Made by a program: the position numbers and the translations under genes
The notes under the pieces: generated by a model
What the model was told of the DNA's origin: nothing
Seen by the model: only the letters and a program-made list of their open reading frames with translations
The model's database searches: none
In this document: positions 39,691 to 48,416 of the stretch, piece after piece
How the letters are laid out: each line of letters starts with the position of its first letter
How positions within the stretch are numbered: the first letter of the stretch is position 1
NCBI RefSeq assembly: GCF_900002575.1
Contig: NZ_LN650648.1
Span: 186,001 to 250,000, forward strand
DNA from: Romboutsia hominis
GTDB lineage: Bacteria; Bacillota; Clostridia; Peptostreptococcales; Peptostreptococcaceae
Direction: 5' to 3'
Length of the DNA: 64,000 nucleotides

Positions 39691-40294
39691 AGTTGTAGAT
39701 AATATGTATATAAAAGAAGATCTAGATAAATTATTACTTAACAATGGTTACTCAAGGGTAGAAGTTGAAAATGATTGGCATAAGGTTGTAAAAGAAAAGT
39801 ATAATGAAGCTCTTAAATCAACAGAAAAGGCACTTTTAGATCGAAGGTGTCCTTTAGCTATTGATACAATTAATGAATATATAAATGAGCAGGATGTTTT
39901 TATTCCTAAAATTGATCCAATTCTAATACATTGTGGTATAGAAATTGCAAATAGAGAGGATCTAAAAGGAAAGAAAAAGGTAATTACTACGCCATGTAAA
40001 AGTCTAGCTTCATATGGAAACAAAAAGGGTTTAGAAGATACAGTATTTATAAGCTGGAAAGAATTTATAAAGAAATTAAATTTATATGAAAAAATTCAAG
40101 TAAAACTACTTGATGAGAGTCCTATTCCACTGGGTTATTTTAATTCATTAGAAGCTAAAATTAGTAGTATCTCAGGAGAAGAAAATATAGAAGCGTATTT
40201 TAAAAATAACCTACATAAGGAAAGCGACTTGGTTGAGATGCTTTATTGTAAGGATGGATGCAACAATGGAGATGGAGTATTAATAAATGAATAA
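39668..40294 (+). CDS. Small Fe-S protein resembling the H-cluster domain of [FeFe]-hydrogenase
   Basis: 208 residues, no signal peptide. Cysteines at 61 (RRCPLA), 110 (TTPCKSLA), 194 and 198 (YCKDGCNNGDG) match the spacing style and motifs of the four [4Fe-4S] H-cluster ligands of [FeFe]-hydrogenase (TSCCP, MPC, ACPGGCxxGGG); Cys89 matches a further conserved position. The N-terminal ferredoxin domains and several active-site residues are absent, so catalysis is doubtful; a Fe-S carrier or sensor is possible. First gene of a five-gene operon and overlaps the permease gene by eight bases. I do not know a named family. Confidence 0.55.
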   Translation: MKYIFINPVVDNMYIKEDLDKLLLNNGYSRVEVENDWHKVVKEKYNEALKSTEKALLDRRCPLAIDTINEYINEQDVFIPKIDPILIHCGIEIANREDLKGKKKVITTPCKSLASYGNKKGLEDTVFISWKEFIKKLNLYEKIQVKLLDESPIPLGYFNSLEAKISSISGEENIEAYFKNNLHKESDLVEMLYCKDGCNNGDGVLINE

Positions 40295-41051
40295 GAATAA
40301 AGTTATAAAAACATCAATTTCTATAATAATTTTGGTTTTAATATGGAGTATAGTTACTAAAATGGATATAGTTAGTTCTTATATTTTACCATCTCCATCA
40401 AAGGTATTAGACAGCTTATTAAAAATGATTAAATCAGGAGAAATCTTTGAAGATATTTACATAAGTTACATAAGAGTTTTAAAAGGATTTTTCATAGCAA
40501 CTTTATTAGCTTTTTTATTAGCAATGGTGAGAGTTATTTTACCAAAATTTAATGATTACTATGAAAATATAGTTCAATTTTTAAAGAATGTACCACCATT
40601 AAGTTTAATATCATTATTAATTTTATGGTTTGGTATAGGAGAAACAACTAAGATTGGGATAATAGTTTTAACTGCGTTTTTCCCAATATACCTAAATACG
40701 GTAAAGGGATTTGTAAGTTGTGATAAAAAACTGTTAGAAGTTGGAGAAATTTATGGATATTCAAAAGTAAATAGCTTTTTTAAGATAAGAATTCCATATG
40801 CTATGTCAGATATATTAGTTGGAATGAGAATAGGACTAGGTTATAGTTGGAGAGCTATAATAAGTGCAGAAATGATTGCTGCGTCAACTGGTCTAGGTCA
40901 TATGATTTTATTTGCTCAGCAAATGTCTAGAACAGATAAAGTTATAGTCGGTATTTTAGTAATAGGTGTAGTTGGTTATATAACTGATAGATTGTTTGCA
41001 CTTATAATCGATAAGGCTTTGAAAGGATCAGAAGAAAATGGATGGGATTAA
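40287..41051 (+). CDS. ABC transporter permease, nitrate/sulfonate/taurine (SsuC/TauC) type
   Basis: 254 residues, six membrane segments (first about 8-26). The ATPase-contacting EAA loop is visible as GEIYGYSKVNSFFKIRIPYA and the C-terminal half is typical of NitT/TauT permeases (GYSWRAIISAEMIAA). Overlaps its neighbours at both ends, so the operon is tightly coupled. With upstream Fur-like boxes the imported substrate may be an iron-related compound and not a sulfonate (inference). Confidence 0.88.
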   Translation: MNKNKVIKTSISIIILVLIWSIVTKMDIVSSYILPSPSKVLDSLLKMIKSGEIFEDIYISYIRVLKGFFIATLLAFLLAMVRVILPKFNDYYENIVQFLKNVPPLSLISLLILWFGIGETTKIGIIVLTAFFPIYLNTVKGFVSCDKKLLEVGEIYGYSKVNSFFKIRIPYAMSDILVGMRIGLGYSWRAIISAEMIAASTGLGHMILFAQQMSRTDKVIVGILVIGVVGYITDRLFALIIDKALKGSEENGWD

Positions 41052-41751
41052 ATTAGTAAATGTAAGTAAGTTCTATACTGTTGAAAAAGAAAGTATGAAA
41101 GTTCTAAATGGAATTGATTTAAATATACCAGCAAATAAGATAACTGTAATCTTAGGTCGAAGTGGATGTGGAAAGACTACTTTATTGAGACTTGTATCAG
41201 GTTTAGAAGAATTTGATCAAGGAGAGATATTAGGTACTAATTCAAAAAGAAAGGCATATGTATTCCAAGAGGATAGATTAATGCCATGGCTAGATGTAAA
41301 AAAGAATATAACATTTGGTATACATAATAAAAATATAGATAATAGAAAAATTGATAGGATTATTGAAACTGTAGGTCTTAAAAAATTCTATAGTGCATAT
41401 CCAAGACAATTATCAGGTGGAATGAAACAAAGAGTCTCGATTGCAAGAGCATTTGCATATGATCCAGACTTTATAATGATGGATGAGCCTTTTTCGGCAT
41501 TAGACTTTTTTACAAGAGAGCAAATGCAAAATGAATTATTAAAGATTCACCAAACATCAAAATGCTCAATTTTATTTGTAACTCATAGTATAGATGAGGC
41601 ACTTATCCTTGGAGATAAAATAGTAATTTTAGAAAAAGGTGTTATTAAATCTCAATATGAAATTAAAGAAAAAAGTAGCACAAGAGACTTATTAGATGAT
41701 AAGTTTGTTAAATTAAAAAAACAAATAATTGATGATTTAAAAGTTATTTAA
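41038..41751 (+). CDS. ABC transporter ATP-binding protein, NitT/TauT type
   Basis: 237 residues. Walker A GRSGCGKTT, Q-loop VFQEDRLMPWLDV, signature LSGGMKQR, Walker B FIMMDEPFSALD and switch His in FVTHSIDEA. Starts inside the permease gene. Cytoplasmic motor of the importer. Confidence 0.92.
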   Translation: MDGIKLVNVSKFYTVEKESMKVLNGIDLNIPANKITVILGRSGCGKTTLLRLVSGLEEFDQGEILGTNSKRKAYVFQEDRLMPWLDVKKNITFGIHNKNIDNRKIDRIIETVGLKKFYSAYPRQLSGGMKQRVSIARAFAYDPDFIMMDEPFSALDFFTREQMQNELLKIHQTSKCSILFVTHSIDEALILGDKIVILEKGVIKSQYEIKEKSSTRDLLDDKFVKLKKQIIDDLKVI

Positions 41752-41783
41752 TTAAAGATATATAAGTAATGGAGGATAAATTT

Positions 41784-42752
41784 ATGAAATTAAGTAAGTC
41801 AATAAAAATAAAATTAACATCGGTACTTGCAACTGGTGTATTAATGATATCAATGGTTGGATGTACAACAACAAAAGAAGCAAGTTTAGATAAGTTAGTA
41901 ATAACACATGTAACTTCACCTTTAAATGTACCAAGTATAATACAAAAAAATAAAAATGTTTTTGCTAATGAGTTCAGTGAAAATGGTAAAGATATAGCTA
42001 TTGAGTATGCTGAAATAACATCGGGGGCTGATCAAACTCAAGCATTAGCATCAGGAGATGTTGATATATTATACGCTGTTGGAGGAACTTCTGTAGTTTC
42101 AGCAGCAGCAAATGGTGCAGATATAAAAATATTAAATATGTACAGTAGATCACCAGAAGCATTCTGTATGTATTCGCTTGATGAAAACATAAAATCAGCA
42201 CAAGATTTAAAAGGTAAAACTATAGCAGGACCAGTTGGAACTAACTTACACCAACTATTAATAGCATACCTTGAAAAAGCTGGAATGACTATAGATGATG
42301 TTAACTATGTGAATATGTCTATAGCTGATGCAAAAGCAGCTTTAGATGGAAAAAGTGTTGATGCAGCATTAGTTGCAGGACCTACTGCATATAAAGCAGA
42401 ACAACAGGGATATAACTTAGTTACTAATGGAAAAGGATTAACAGATGCAGTAATAGCAGTTGCAGTTAGAGAAGATTTCTATAATGAGCACAAAGAAGAA
42501 GTTGAATTATTCATGAAAGCTCAAGAAAACGTAAATAAATACATGAATGAAAACTACGATGAAACTATGGAAATAGTTTCTAAAGAACTTGATTTAGATA
42601 AATCAGCAGTTGAAGAAATGTATAAACAATATGATTTCAGTATAGAAACTACAGATGCAGACCGTAAAGCATTTCAAAATGTAGCAGACTTTATGTTAAA
42701 AACTGGAATGATAGAAGAAGAAGTTAAGACAAATGAACTTTTTATAAAATAG
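41784..42752 (+). CDS. ABC transporter substrate-binding lipoprotein, NMT1/SsuA-like
   Basis: 322 residues. Lipoprotein signal with the lipobox MVGC (Cys about 25 from the ATG at 41784, which follows GGAGG). Mature part is a two-lobed binding protein: LVITHVTSPLNVPSIIQ, then ADQTQALASGDVDILYAVGG and DLKGKTIAGPVGTNLHQLL, the usual NitT/TauT pattern. Extracellular side of the membrane. The ligand is unknown. Confidence 0.9.
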   Translation: MKLSKSIKIKLTSVLATGVLMISMVGCTTTKEASLDKLVITHVTSPLNVPSIIQKNKNVFANEFSENGKDIAIEYAEITSGADQTQALASGDVDILYAVGGTSVVSAAANGADIKILNMYSRSPEAFCMYSLDENIKSAQDLKGKTIAGPVGTNLHQLLIAYLEKAGMTIDDVNYVNMSIADAKAALDGKSVDAALVAGPTAYKAEQQGYNLVTNGKGLTDAVIAVAVREDFYNEHKEEVELFMKAQENVNKYMNENYDETMEIVSKELDLDKSAVEEMYKQYDFSIETTDADRKAFQNVADFMLKTGMIEEEVKTNELFIK

Positions 42753-42765
42753 TAGGTGAATATAA

Positions 42766-43311
42766 ATGATACAAGAAAAAGTTATAGTAAAAGATCAAAA
42801 TGATATTATAGAGATAACTTACGATGATATATTAAAATATCATGGTAGAGAAATGATAGGTGGAGCAGCTTTAGCATTTAAAATAATGCTTATGACTTTT
42901 CCTAAACTTTCTGATGAAATACCGCAAAGAGGAAAGTTTAGTTTTTATAGTGGAATAGGGAAAAATGGAAAAGGTATAATAGATGCAGCAGAAATGGTTA
43001 TGCGTGTAAAAACTTATGGAAATTTAGAACTAGATATTGATTATTCTAATGATAAGATGGGACAAGAAGCACCAGGTGGTGGAAGATATTATTTTGAAAT
43101 AGGATATGATGATAAACTAGTTAAATTGTACTTAAAAGAGGGGGTTATACCTAGTGAATTTATAAATTATTCAAAATTATCACATAAGTGCAAAGCAGAA
43201 AATATTTCTATGAGAGTAGAAGATCAAGAAAAATTATTATCATTGAGAAAAGAACTAGCTATCAAAATTATGGCATCTGACCCAGAAGACCTATTTGTAA
43301 TAATAAAATAA
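42766..43311 (+). CDS. FmdE-like small protein
   Basis: 181 residues, soluble. Contains YHGREMIGGAALAFK and GKNGKGIIDAAEM, which recall the start and middle of the FmdE/Tfu-type domain (HGHxCPG ... GKGxIDA), but lacking its cysteines. That assignment is tentative. Last gene of the ABC operon, 13 bases after the lipoprotein gene; so it probably handles or senses the imported compound. Module 2 ends just downstream. Confidence 0.45.
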   Translation: MIQEKVIVKDQNDIIEITYDDILKYHGREMIGGAALAFKIMLMTFPKLSDEIPQRGKFSFYSGIGKNGKGIIDAAEMVMRVKTYGNLELDIDYSNDKMGQEAPGGGRYYFEIGYDDKLVKLYLKEGVIPSEFINYSKLSHKCKAENISMRVEDQEKLLSLRKELAIKIMASDPEDLFVIIK

Positions 43312-43372
43312 AAATCAGTAGCATAATAAATAATATTACATTAAATTAACTTGTGTATTCTAGGTTAAAAAT

Positions 43373-43457
43373 TAATCGTGGGTATTATTCCTGTGATTCG
43401 TCTCCACCATTGAAATCCACGAAAAGGTATTGGCTAAATAGCCAATATCTTTTTTTA
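43373..43457 (+). repeat. ssrA-end repeat R2 with terminator
   Basis: Nearly identical to R1 over ATCGTGGGTATTATTC and GATTCGTCTCCACCATTG, AAATCCACGAA. Terminator stem GGTATTGGCTA / TAGCCAATATC with seven T. Boundary between modules 2 and 3. Confidence 0.87.
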
Positions 43458-43606
43458 TGGAAAATAATATTATATTTATACTAGACTTAATAATATATAC
43501 ATTTACAAAATAATTAATGGAATATGCTATAATAGCTTTGTATTAGACTAAAATTATTTTATTGATAAATTTATAAACAATATTTATGTTGTATAGGGGA
43601 GATGGC

Positions 43607-44269
43607 ATGAAGAATCGAATTTTAATTATAGAGGACGATAATGAAATATCTAATATGATTGCAGATTATCTTGGTAAAAATGGATATGAAACGCATATAG
43701 CTAAAGATGGAATAAGAGGGATTAAATATGTGATAGAAAAGAAGCCTGACTTAATTATCTTAGATATTATGTTGCCATATAAAAGTGGTGATGAGATTTT
43801 AAGAGAAGTGAGGGAATTTTCCGATATTCCAATAATAGTAGTATCAGCAAAAGAAAATGTACAGTTTAAAGTTGATTTATTTAAAATAGGAGTAGATGAT
43901 TATGTAGTCAAGCCATTTGATTTATTAGAACTTCTAGCAAGGATCGAAACAAATTTAAGACGCTACTTAAAACTTACAAGTCAACAAACACTTTATAAAC
44001 ACAAAAACATAACACTAAACTATGATTTAAAGGAAGTCTTTGTTGATAATAATGTTGTCAAACTTACATCTAAGGAGTTTGAGATTTTATACTTATTTAT
44101 AAAATATCCAAACAAAGTATTTTCTAAGAAAAATATATACGAAACAGTGTGGAAAGACTCATATGCATATGATGATGATACGATAAACACTCATATAAGT
44201 AATATAAGAAAGAAAATTGATAGTGAACTAATCGAAACTGTTTGGAAAATGGGATATAAGTTAAAGTGA
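43607..44269 (+). CDS. Response regulator, OmpR/PhoB family
   Basis: 220 residues. Receiver domain with acidic pocket IIEDD, phospho-Asp in LIILDIMLP, Lys in VVKPF, then a winged-helix DNA-binding domain (LTSKEFEILYLF ... VWKDSYAYDDDTINTHISNIRKKI). GGGGAGAT site before the ATG at 43607. Its kinase is missing: the module is cut off at 44.8 kb, and the kinase may lie elsewhere or be lost. Confidence 0.92.
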   Translation: MKNRILIIEDDNEISNMIADYLGKNGYETHIAKDGIRGIKYVIEKKPDLIILDIMLPYKSGDEILREVREFSDIPIIVVSAKENVQFKVDLFKIGVDDYVVKPFDLLELLARIETNLRRYLKLTSQQTLYKHKNITLNYDLKEVFVDNNVVKLTSKEFEILYLFIKYPNKVFSKKNIYETVWKDSYAYDDDTINTHISNIRKKIDSELIETVWKMGYKLK

Positions 44270-44351
44270 TTATTTTAGAATTTCTTTAGAATTTAATTTA
44301 GAAATTCTTATATTCTAAAATATATCATATAAGGCAGAGGAGATGATAAAT

Positions 44352-44900
44352 ATGTCAGAGATAATTTGCCAAACAGTAAACTTATCAAAAAAATATAAAG
44401 ATAATATAGTACTTGATAACGTAAATATCAACATTAAAAGAGGCGACATTTATGGTCTTATAGGGGAAAATGGAGCAGGTAAGACTACATTAATAAAAAT
44501 AATCGCTCAGTTAATAAACCAAACAGAAGGAAAAGTAAAGCTATTTGGAACAACTGATAAAAATCAATTGTGCAAATTACAAAAAAATATTGGGTATACA
44601 ATTGAAAATCCAGCACTGTACATGGACATGACAGCAAGAAAAAACCTAGAAGTAATACGTATGCAAAAAGGAATACCTGGAACATACGATATTGAGAGGG
44701 TATTAAAACTTGTAAACCTAGATATTAATGATAAAAAGAAGGTAAAAAACTTTTCTCTAGGAATGAAACAAAGATTAGCATTAGCTATGGCATTGTTAGA
44801 TGAGCCAGAATTATTAGATGAATTAATCGTGGGTATGATTGTGAAGAATCACCTCTACCAATTACATAATTTTTATCGTCAAACCAATTGGAATTGTTAG
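44352..44900 (+). pseudogene. Truncated ABC transporter ATPase (antibiotic-peptide efflux type)
   Basis: BcrA-like ATPase with Walker A GENGAGKTT, Q-loop region, signature FSLGMKQR, then it stops being homologous at DEPELL, exactly before Walker B (its paralogue at 52839 continues PELLILDEPINGLD). The sequence passes straight into degenerate ssrA-end repeat R3 and the frame ends 25 codons later. Without Walker B it cannot work as an ATPase. AGAGGAG site; starts 80 bases after the regulator gene. Confidence 0.85.
44824..44868 (+). repeat. Degenerate ssrA-end repeat R3
   Basis: AATCGTGGGTATGATTGTGA then AGAATCACCTCTACCAATT: clearly related to R5 (ATCGTGGGTATGATTTTTGA), with changes in the CTCCACCATTG core. 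No hairpin with a T tract follows. It is the right end of the truncated ABC gene. Confidence 0.65.
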
Positions 44901-44989
44901 AGTTTAAAATCTATTAGTTCCTTTTTTATTAAAATAAATTAAAGAAATATAGGATTTATATAATAGGGAAATAAATAATTTATAACAAA

Positions 44990-45026
44990 TAAAAGTGAAC
45001 CCTATCACAAGTAAGGGATAGGGTTG
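44990..45026 (-). terminator. Terminator of the DUF2798 gene
   Basis: On the minus strand AACCCTATC / GATAGGGTT arms followed by a T-rich stretch. Confidence 0.7.
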
Positions 45027-45030
45027 ATTA

Positions 45031-45516
45031 TTATATAGCATTTGTTTGTTCATTAATACCTGAAATAGGTGGAAACATCTTAAAAAATAAAAATCTCATT
45101 AAAGGAGATACAATTAATAAATTTAAAGGAATTGCAAAAATAAAGTTTGTAACTATAGCAACACCATAAGCAGAAATAAAATTAGAATCTAATCCTACAT
45201 TAGCAATTACTCCGAATAATGACATCCAAATAACCATACCACATGATGTAAAAAATGACATACACAGTCCTACTTTTTTCATAGTGTCATTTGGCTTTAA
45301 TATTTTACTTGTAATGACCTTAACAATTCTACCAACTATAAAAATATCTCCTATTAGTGCATATATAAAAGCCAATGGAAACCCTAGTGCTGCATGCTTA
45401 AATATATTTAATGAAAATCCTTCAATTATAGCTATATTGTAGCAACTCATAATAAATACCATTGTTGCAGCAATCATTAATATGAATATAAAATGTTCTT
45501 TTTTGTTTTTAAACAA
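45031..45516 (-). CDS. DUF2798 membrane protein
   Basis: 161 residues with four membrane segments in two similar halves (HFIFILMIAATMVFIMSCYN and KVGLCMSFFTSCGMVIWMSL), as in two-domain DUF2798 proteins. Function not known. Divergently transcribed from a MarR-type gene with two palindromic operators between them, so it is probably that regulator's target. Confidence 0.82.
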   Translation of the reverse strand: MFKNKKEHFIFILMIAATMVFIMSCYNIAIIEGFSLNIFKHAALGFPLAFIYALIGDIFIVGRIVKVITSKILKPNDTMKKVGLCMSFFTSCGMVIWMSLFGVIANVGLDSNFISAYGVAIVTNFIFAIPLNLLIVSPLMRFLFFKMFPPISGINEQTNAI

Positions 45517-45542
45517 GTTAAATACCTCTCTTCTAATAAATT

Positions 45543-45603
45543 GTCAACTAAGTTGACTAATGTATAGTATCATTTTTAACTCTATAATGTCAACTAGGTT
45601 GAC
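45543..45603. promoter_or_regulatory. Two palindromic MarR-type operators
   Basis: GTCAACTAAGTTGAC at 45543-45557 and GTCAACTAGGTTGAC at 45589-45603: same 6-base arms GTCAAC/GTTGAC with 3-base centres, 46 bases apart, in the divergent DUF2798/MarR region. Confidence 0.78.
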
Positions 45604-45673
45604 TAAAGTTGTATTATTTATTTTAAAAATTATATAATATAGATAGATTTGATTAAAATAAAGGAGTATTTAT

Positions 45674-46105
45674 ATGAGTTCATATTTTAAAAATTTAAAT
45701 ATAATAGATTTAATAAGTGAAAAACACGCAAAGCTTAGAAAAATGGTAATAGAAACTTGGGTTGAAAGGGGAGAAGAAAGGGTTAGTGATACAGAATCGT
45801 ATATGATTGCATTAGTAGAAAGAAATGAATTAACAGTGGCACAGATTGGAAGGATAATAGGAATATCACGCCAAGGAGCTCATAAATGCGCAAAAGGCTT
45901 AATTGAAAGAGGATATATTATTATAGAAAATAAAGACGTAAATTCTAGGGACAAGATACTTTCTTTAACTGAAAAGGGATCAAGATTTTGTAGAGAGACA
46001 TTAATTTTAAAAGAAGAATTTGAAACAAATATTATAAATTCTATAGGTGAGGATAAATTTAAAATATTAAAAGAGTGTTTAAGTGAAAATTGGTTTGCAA
46101 AATAA
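45674..46105 (+). CDS. MarR-family regulator
   Basis: 143 residues. Winged helix with LTVAQIGRIIGISRQGAHKCAKGLIERGYI and wing NKDVNSRDKILSLTEKG. Probably binds the two GTCAAC palindromes in its own upstream region and represses both itself and the DUF2798 gene. AAGGAG site. Confidence 0.87.
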   Translation: MSSYFKNLNIIDLISEKHAKLRKMVIETWVERGEERVSDTESYMIALVERNELTVAQIGRIIGISRQGAHKCAKGLIERGYIIIENKDVNSRDKILSLTEKGSRFCRETLILKEEFETNIINSIGEDKFKILKECLSENWFAK

Positions 46106-46707
46106 GTATTGTGCAAAACTAACTCTAATATAAAATTCTTTAGGTTATATTTTAGAATACCCAAAAAGCAAGGTGTAATAAAAGACTTAAAAAGTTACTT
46201 TATATAATAAAAACACGCTCCGTAAAGTAGATACGGAAAAACTATATCATAAGTAAGAGAGTATGGCTTGTGAAAATAGCTTGTTGTAAAGAAATGCTAA
46301 ATAAAATTAAAATAAATACTAACGTAAAAGATTTGTCACCTTAATATACTTGCAAGTACTTCTGACCCAAAGTTATATTATTATGCCTTTTATTAAAAAA
46401 TCCAAGTGATGCAATGAAAAATCTTTGAAATCAGGGGTTTGACCATTGGTTTTAGCTTTTATTATCATTTCAGATAAACCCAAAACATGAACTAAAAATT
46501 AACAAATAGATGCGTATATAAATTTAAGGATTGTGAATAATATATTACATAGTTATACTCAGTAATATTAACTAGTATGATTAACACAAATAAAATAAAT
46601 ATTTTGATAATAAAATATCCTAGTTATTACATATAAGATTCAGAAGCAATATTAGTTAATAATAAGTTCGAATATAATAAGTTAGTCTATAAAGGAGAAT
46701 AAAGGTT
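46106..46707. other. Long intergenic region, no intact gene
   Basis: 602 bases. A short hairpin TCCGT / ACGGA lies near 46209-46230. One forward frame between about 46270 and 46460 reads as short coding-like pieces broken by stops, possibly a decayed gene, but I cannot name it. The last 60 bases are the leader of the amidohydrolase. Confidence 0.35.
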
Positions 46708-47883
46708 ATGCTATTAATAAAAAATGGGAAAATAATAACCATGGCTGATAAAAATTATAATAGTGGATCTATTTTAATAAAAGATAAAAAGATTGTAGAA
46801 ATTGGAGAAAATATTAATATAAATAGTAATGAGGATTGTAAGATAATTGATGCAGAAAATTGTTGGGTTATGCCAGGCATAATAGAAGCTCATTGCCATA
46901 TTGGAATTCAAGAAGAAAGAAAAGGATTTGAAGGCAATGACTGTAATGAAACAAATGAATCAATTACACCATATCTTAGGGCTTTAGATGGTATTAATGT
47001 TATGGATTCAGCTTTTCATAATGCTTTGACTGCTGGTATTACAGGAGTAATGGTAGGACCTGGAAGTTCAAATGTAGTCGGAGGACAGTTTGTTTTTATA
47101 AAAACTCATGGTAGAACAATAGATAACATGGCTGTCCTTGAACCAGCAGCAATGAAAATTGCATTTGGAGAAAATATAAAAACAAATTATAATCAAAAAA
47201 ATATGATGCCATCAACTCGTATGTCAATAGCTGCACTTTTACGTGAGGAATTGTTTGAAGCTCAAAAATATAATCAAAACAAAAAAAATGCTATGAAAAA
47301 TGGTGATAGTTTTGATGAGGTATTTAGGAGAGAGTGTTGGTTACCTGTAATTAACAGAGAGATTCCTTTAAAAGCACATGTACATAGAGCAGATGATATT
47401 TTAACAGCAATCCGTATAGCTAAAGAGTTTAATTTAAGATTAACTTTAGATCATTGTACAGAAGGACATCTAATTTCAGAAGAGATTAAGGAAGCTGGAT
47501 TTCCGGCAATAGTTGGACCTTCATTAGCAATAAGAAATAAGATAGAGACTCAAAATGCAGATTTTAAAACAGCTGGTATATTACACAAGGCTGGTGTGAA
47601 AGTAGCTATTACTACTGATCATCCAGTTACAAGAATACAAGATTTACCTATTTGTGCTGGATTTGCAGCAAGAGAAGGACTAGGAATAGAAGAGGGACTT
47701 AAAGCAATTACAATAAATGCGGCAGAAATATGTAATGTATCAGATAAAGTTGGAAGTCTGGAAATAGGAAAAGATGCTGATATTGCAATTTTTGATGGGA
47801 ATCCAATGGAGGTATTTACAAAAACAATGTATACCATAATTGATGGTGAAATAGTTTATGAAGCAAAAGATATAGATAATTAG
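46708..47883 (+). CDS. Amidohydrolase, imidazolonepropionase/dihydroorotase-like
   Basis: 391 residues. N-terminal beta-sandwich, metal motif PGIIEAHCHIGI, then KAHVHRADDI, LTLDHCTEGHL, catalytic Asp in AITTDHPVT and the C-terminal KVGSLEIGKDADIAIFDGNP. Closest in style to predicted amidohydrolases related to imidazolonepropionase. No histidine-utilisation gene is near, so the substrate is open. AAAGGAG site; own terminator. Confidence 0.85.
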   Translation: MLLIKNGKIITMADKNYNSGSILIKDKKIVEIGENININSNEDCKIIDAENCWVMPGIIEAHCHIGIQEERKGFEGNDCNETNESITPYLRALDGINVMDSAFHNALTAGITGVMVGPGSSNVVGGQFVFIKTHGRTIDNMAVLEPAAMKIAFGENIKTNYNQKNMMPSTRMSIAALLREELFEAQKYNQNKKNAMKNGDSFDEVFRRECWLPVINREIPLKAHVHRADDILTAIRIAKEFNLRLTLDHCTEGHLISEEIKEAGFPAIVGPSLAIRNKIETQNADFKTAGILHKAGVKVAITTDHPVTRIQDLPICAGFAAREGLGIEEGLKAITINAAEICNVSDKVGSLEIGKDADIAIFDGNPMEVFTKTMYTIIDGEIVYEAKDIDN

Positions 47884-47901
47884 CTATTAAAAATAAGAAT
47901 G

Positions 47902-47938
47902 GTAGATAGTTTTATATAACAAGCTATCTACTTTTTTA
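47902..47938 (+). terminator. Terminator after the amidohydrolase
   Basis: GTAGATAG / CTATCTAC arms, 14-base loop, T tract. Confidence 0.82.
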
Positions 47939-48151
47939 TATTAATTATTAATAGTTTTAGATAAATATATTATATAGATTAATAGTTTGTATTATAGCAA
48001 ATAGAAATTATATTAATTTTGAATAAGATTGTAGGTAAGAATTTCGGGAATTTACTTGATGAAGTTAGCTTGGTTAAACTTTGTGGTAGAAAGGATTGGT
48101 TTGAATAATTTATTAAGTAGAATAATAATTAAAATTTTCTTATAATTTTTA

Positions 48152-48250
48152 TAATAAAGCGATAACAAAGTTAATTTTATAATGACTTTGCTATCACCTT
48201 ATCAATTACATAGAACTTGCTTTACTAACTTCTATGTAAGTTTTGTCAAT
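48152..48250 (-). other. Two hairpins downstream of the Asn-rich gene
   Basis: TTACATAGAA / TTCTATGTAA arms (about 48206-48240) and GATAGCAAAGT / ACTTTGTTATC arms (about 48160-48194, minus strand reading). The second is followed by CTTTATT and may end transcription. The rest of 47939-48254 shows no gene. Confidence 0.5.
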
Positions 48251-48254
48251 AAAA

Positions 48255-48416
48255 CTATCTATTGTTGTTGTTTCTATTATTTTCGTTGTTGTTGCAGTTA
48301 TTATTGTTTCTATTATTTTCGTTATTATTTCTATTATTGTTGTTGTTGCAGTTGTTATTGCAGTTATTGTTGTTGTTATTGTTTCTATTATTGTCGTTGT
48401 TGTTTGACTTTATCAT
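48255..48416 (-). CDS. Asparagine-rich 53-residue protein
   Basis: Reads M-I-K-S then a run of 38 asparagines broken by three Cys, five Arg, two Glu and one Asp; 72% Asn. Start ATG at 48416 has a perfect ribosome site, AGGAGGTGAT (complement of 48421-48430), eight bases away, and the frame ends in TAG after 53 codons; both support real translation. AAC and AAT are mixed, so the run is not a simple trinucleotide slip. No hydrophobic segment. Asn-rich stretches occur in spore coat and exosporium proteins, which is a possible role only. No family recognised. Confidence 0.72.
   Translation of the reverse strand: MIKSNNNDNNRNNNNNNNCNNNCNNNNNRNNNENNRNNNNCNNNENNRNNNNR

Noticed and set aside
46430-46450. 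tRNA-like T-arm (GGGGTTTGACC)
   Set aside because: No acceptor stem, anticodon arm or D-arm can be built around it.
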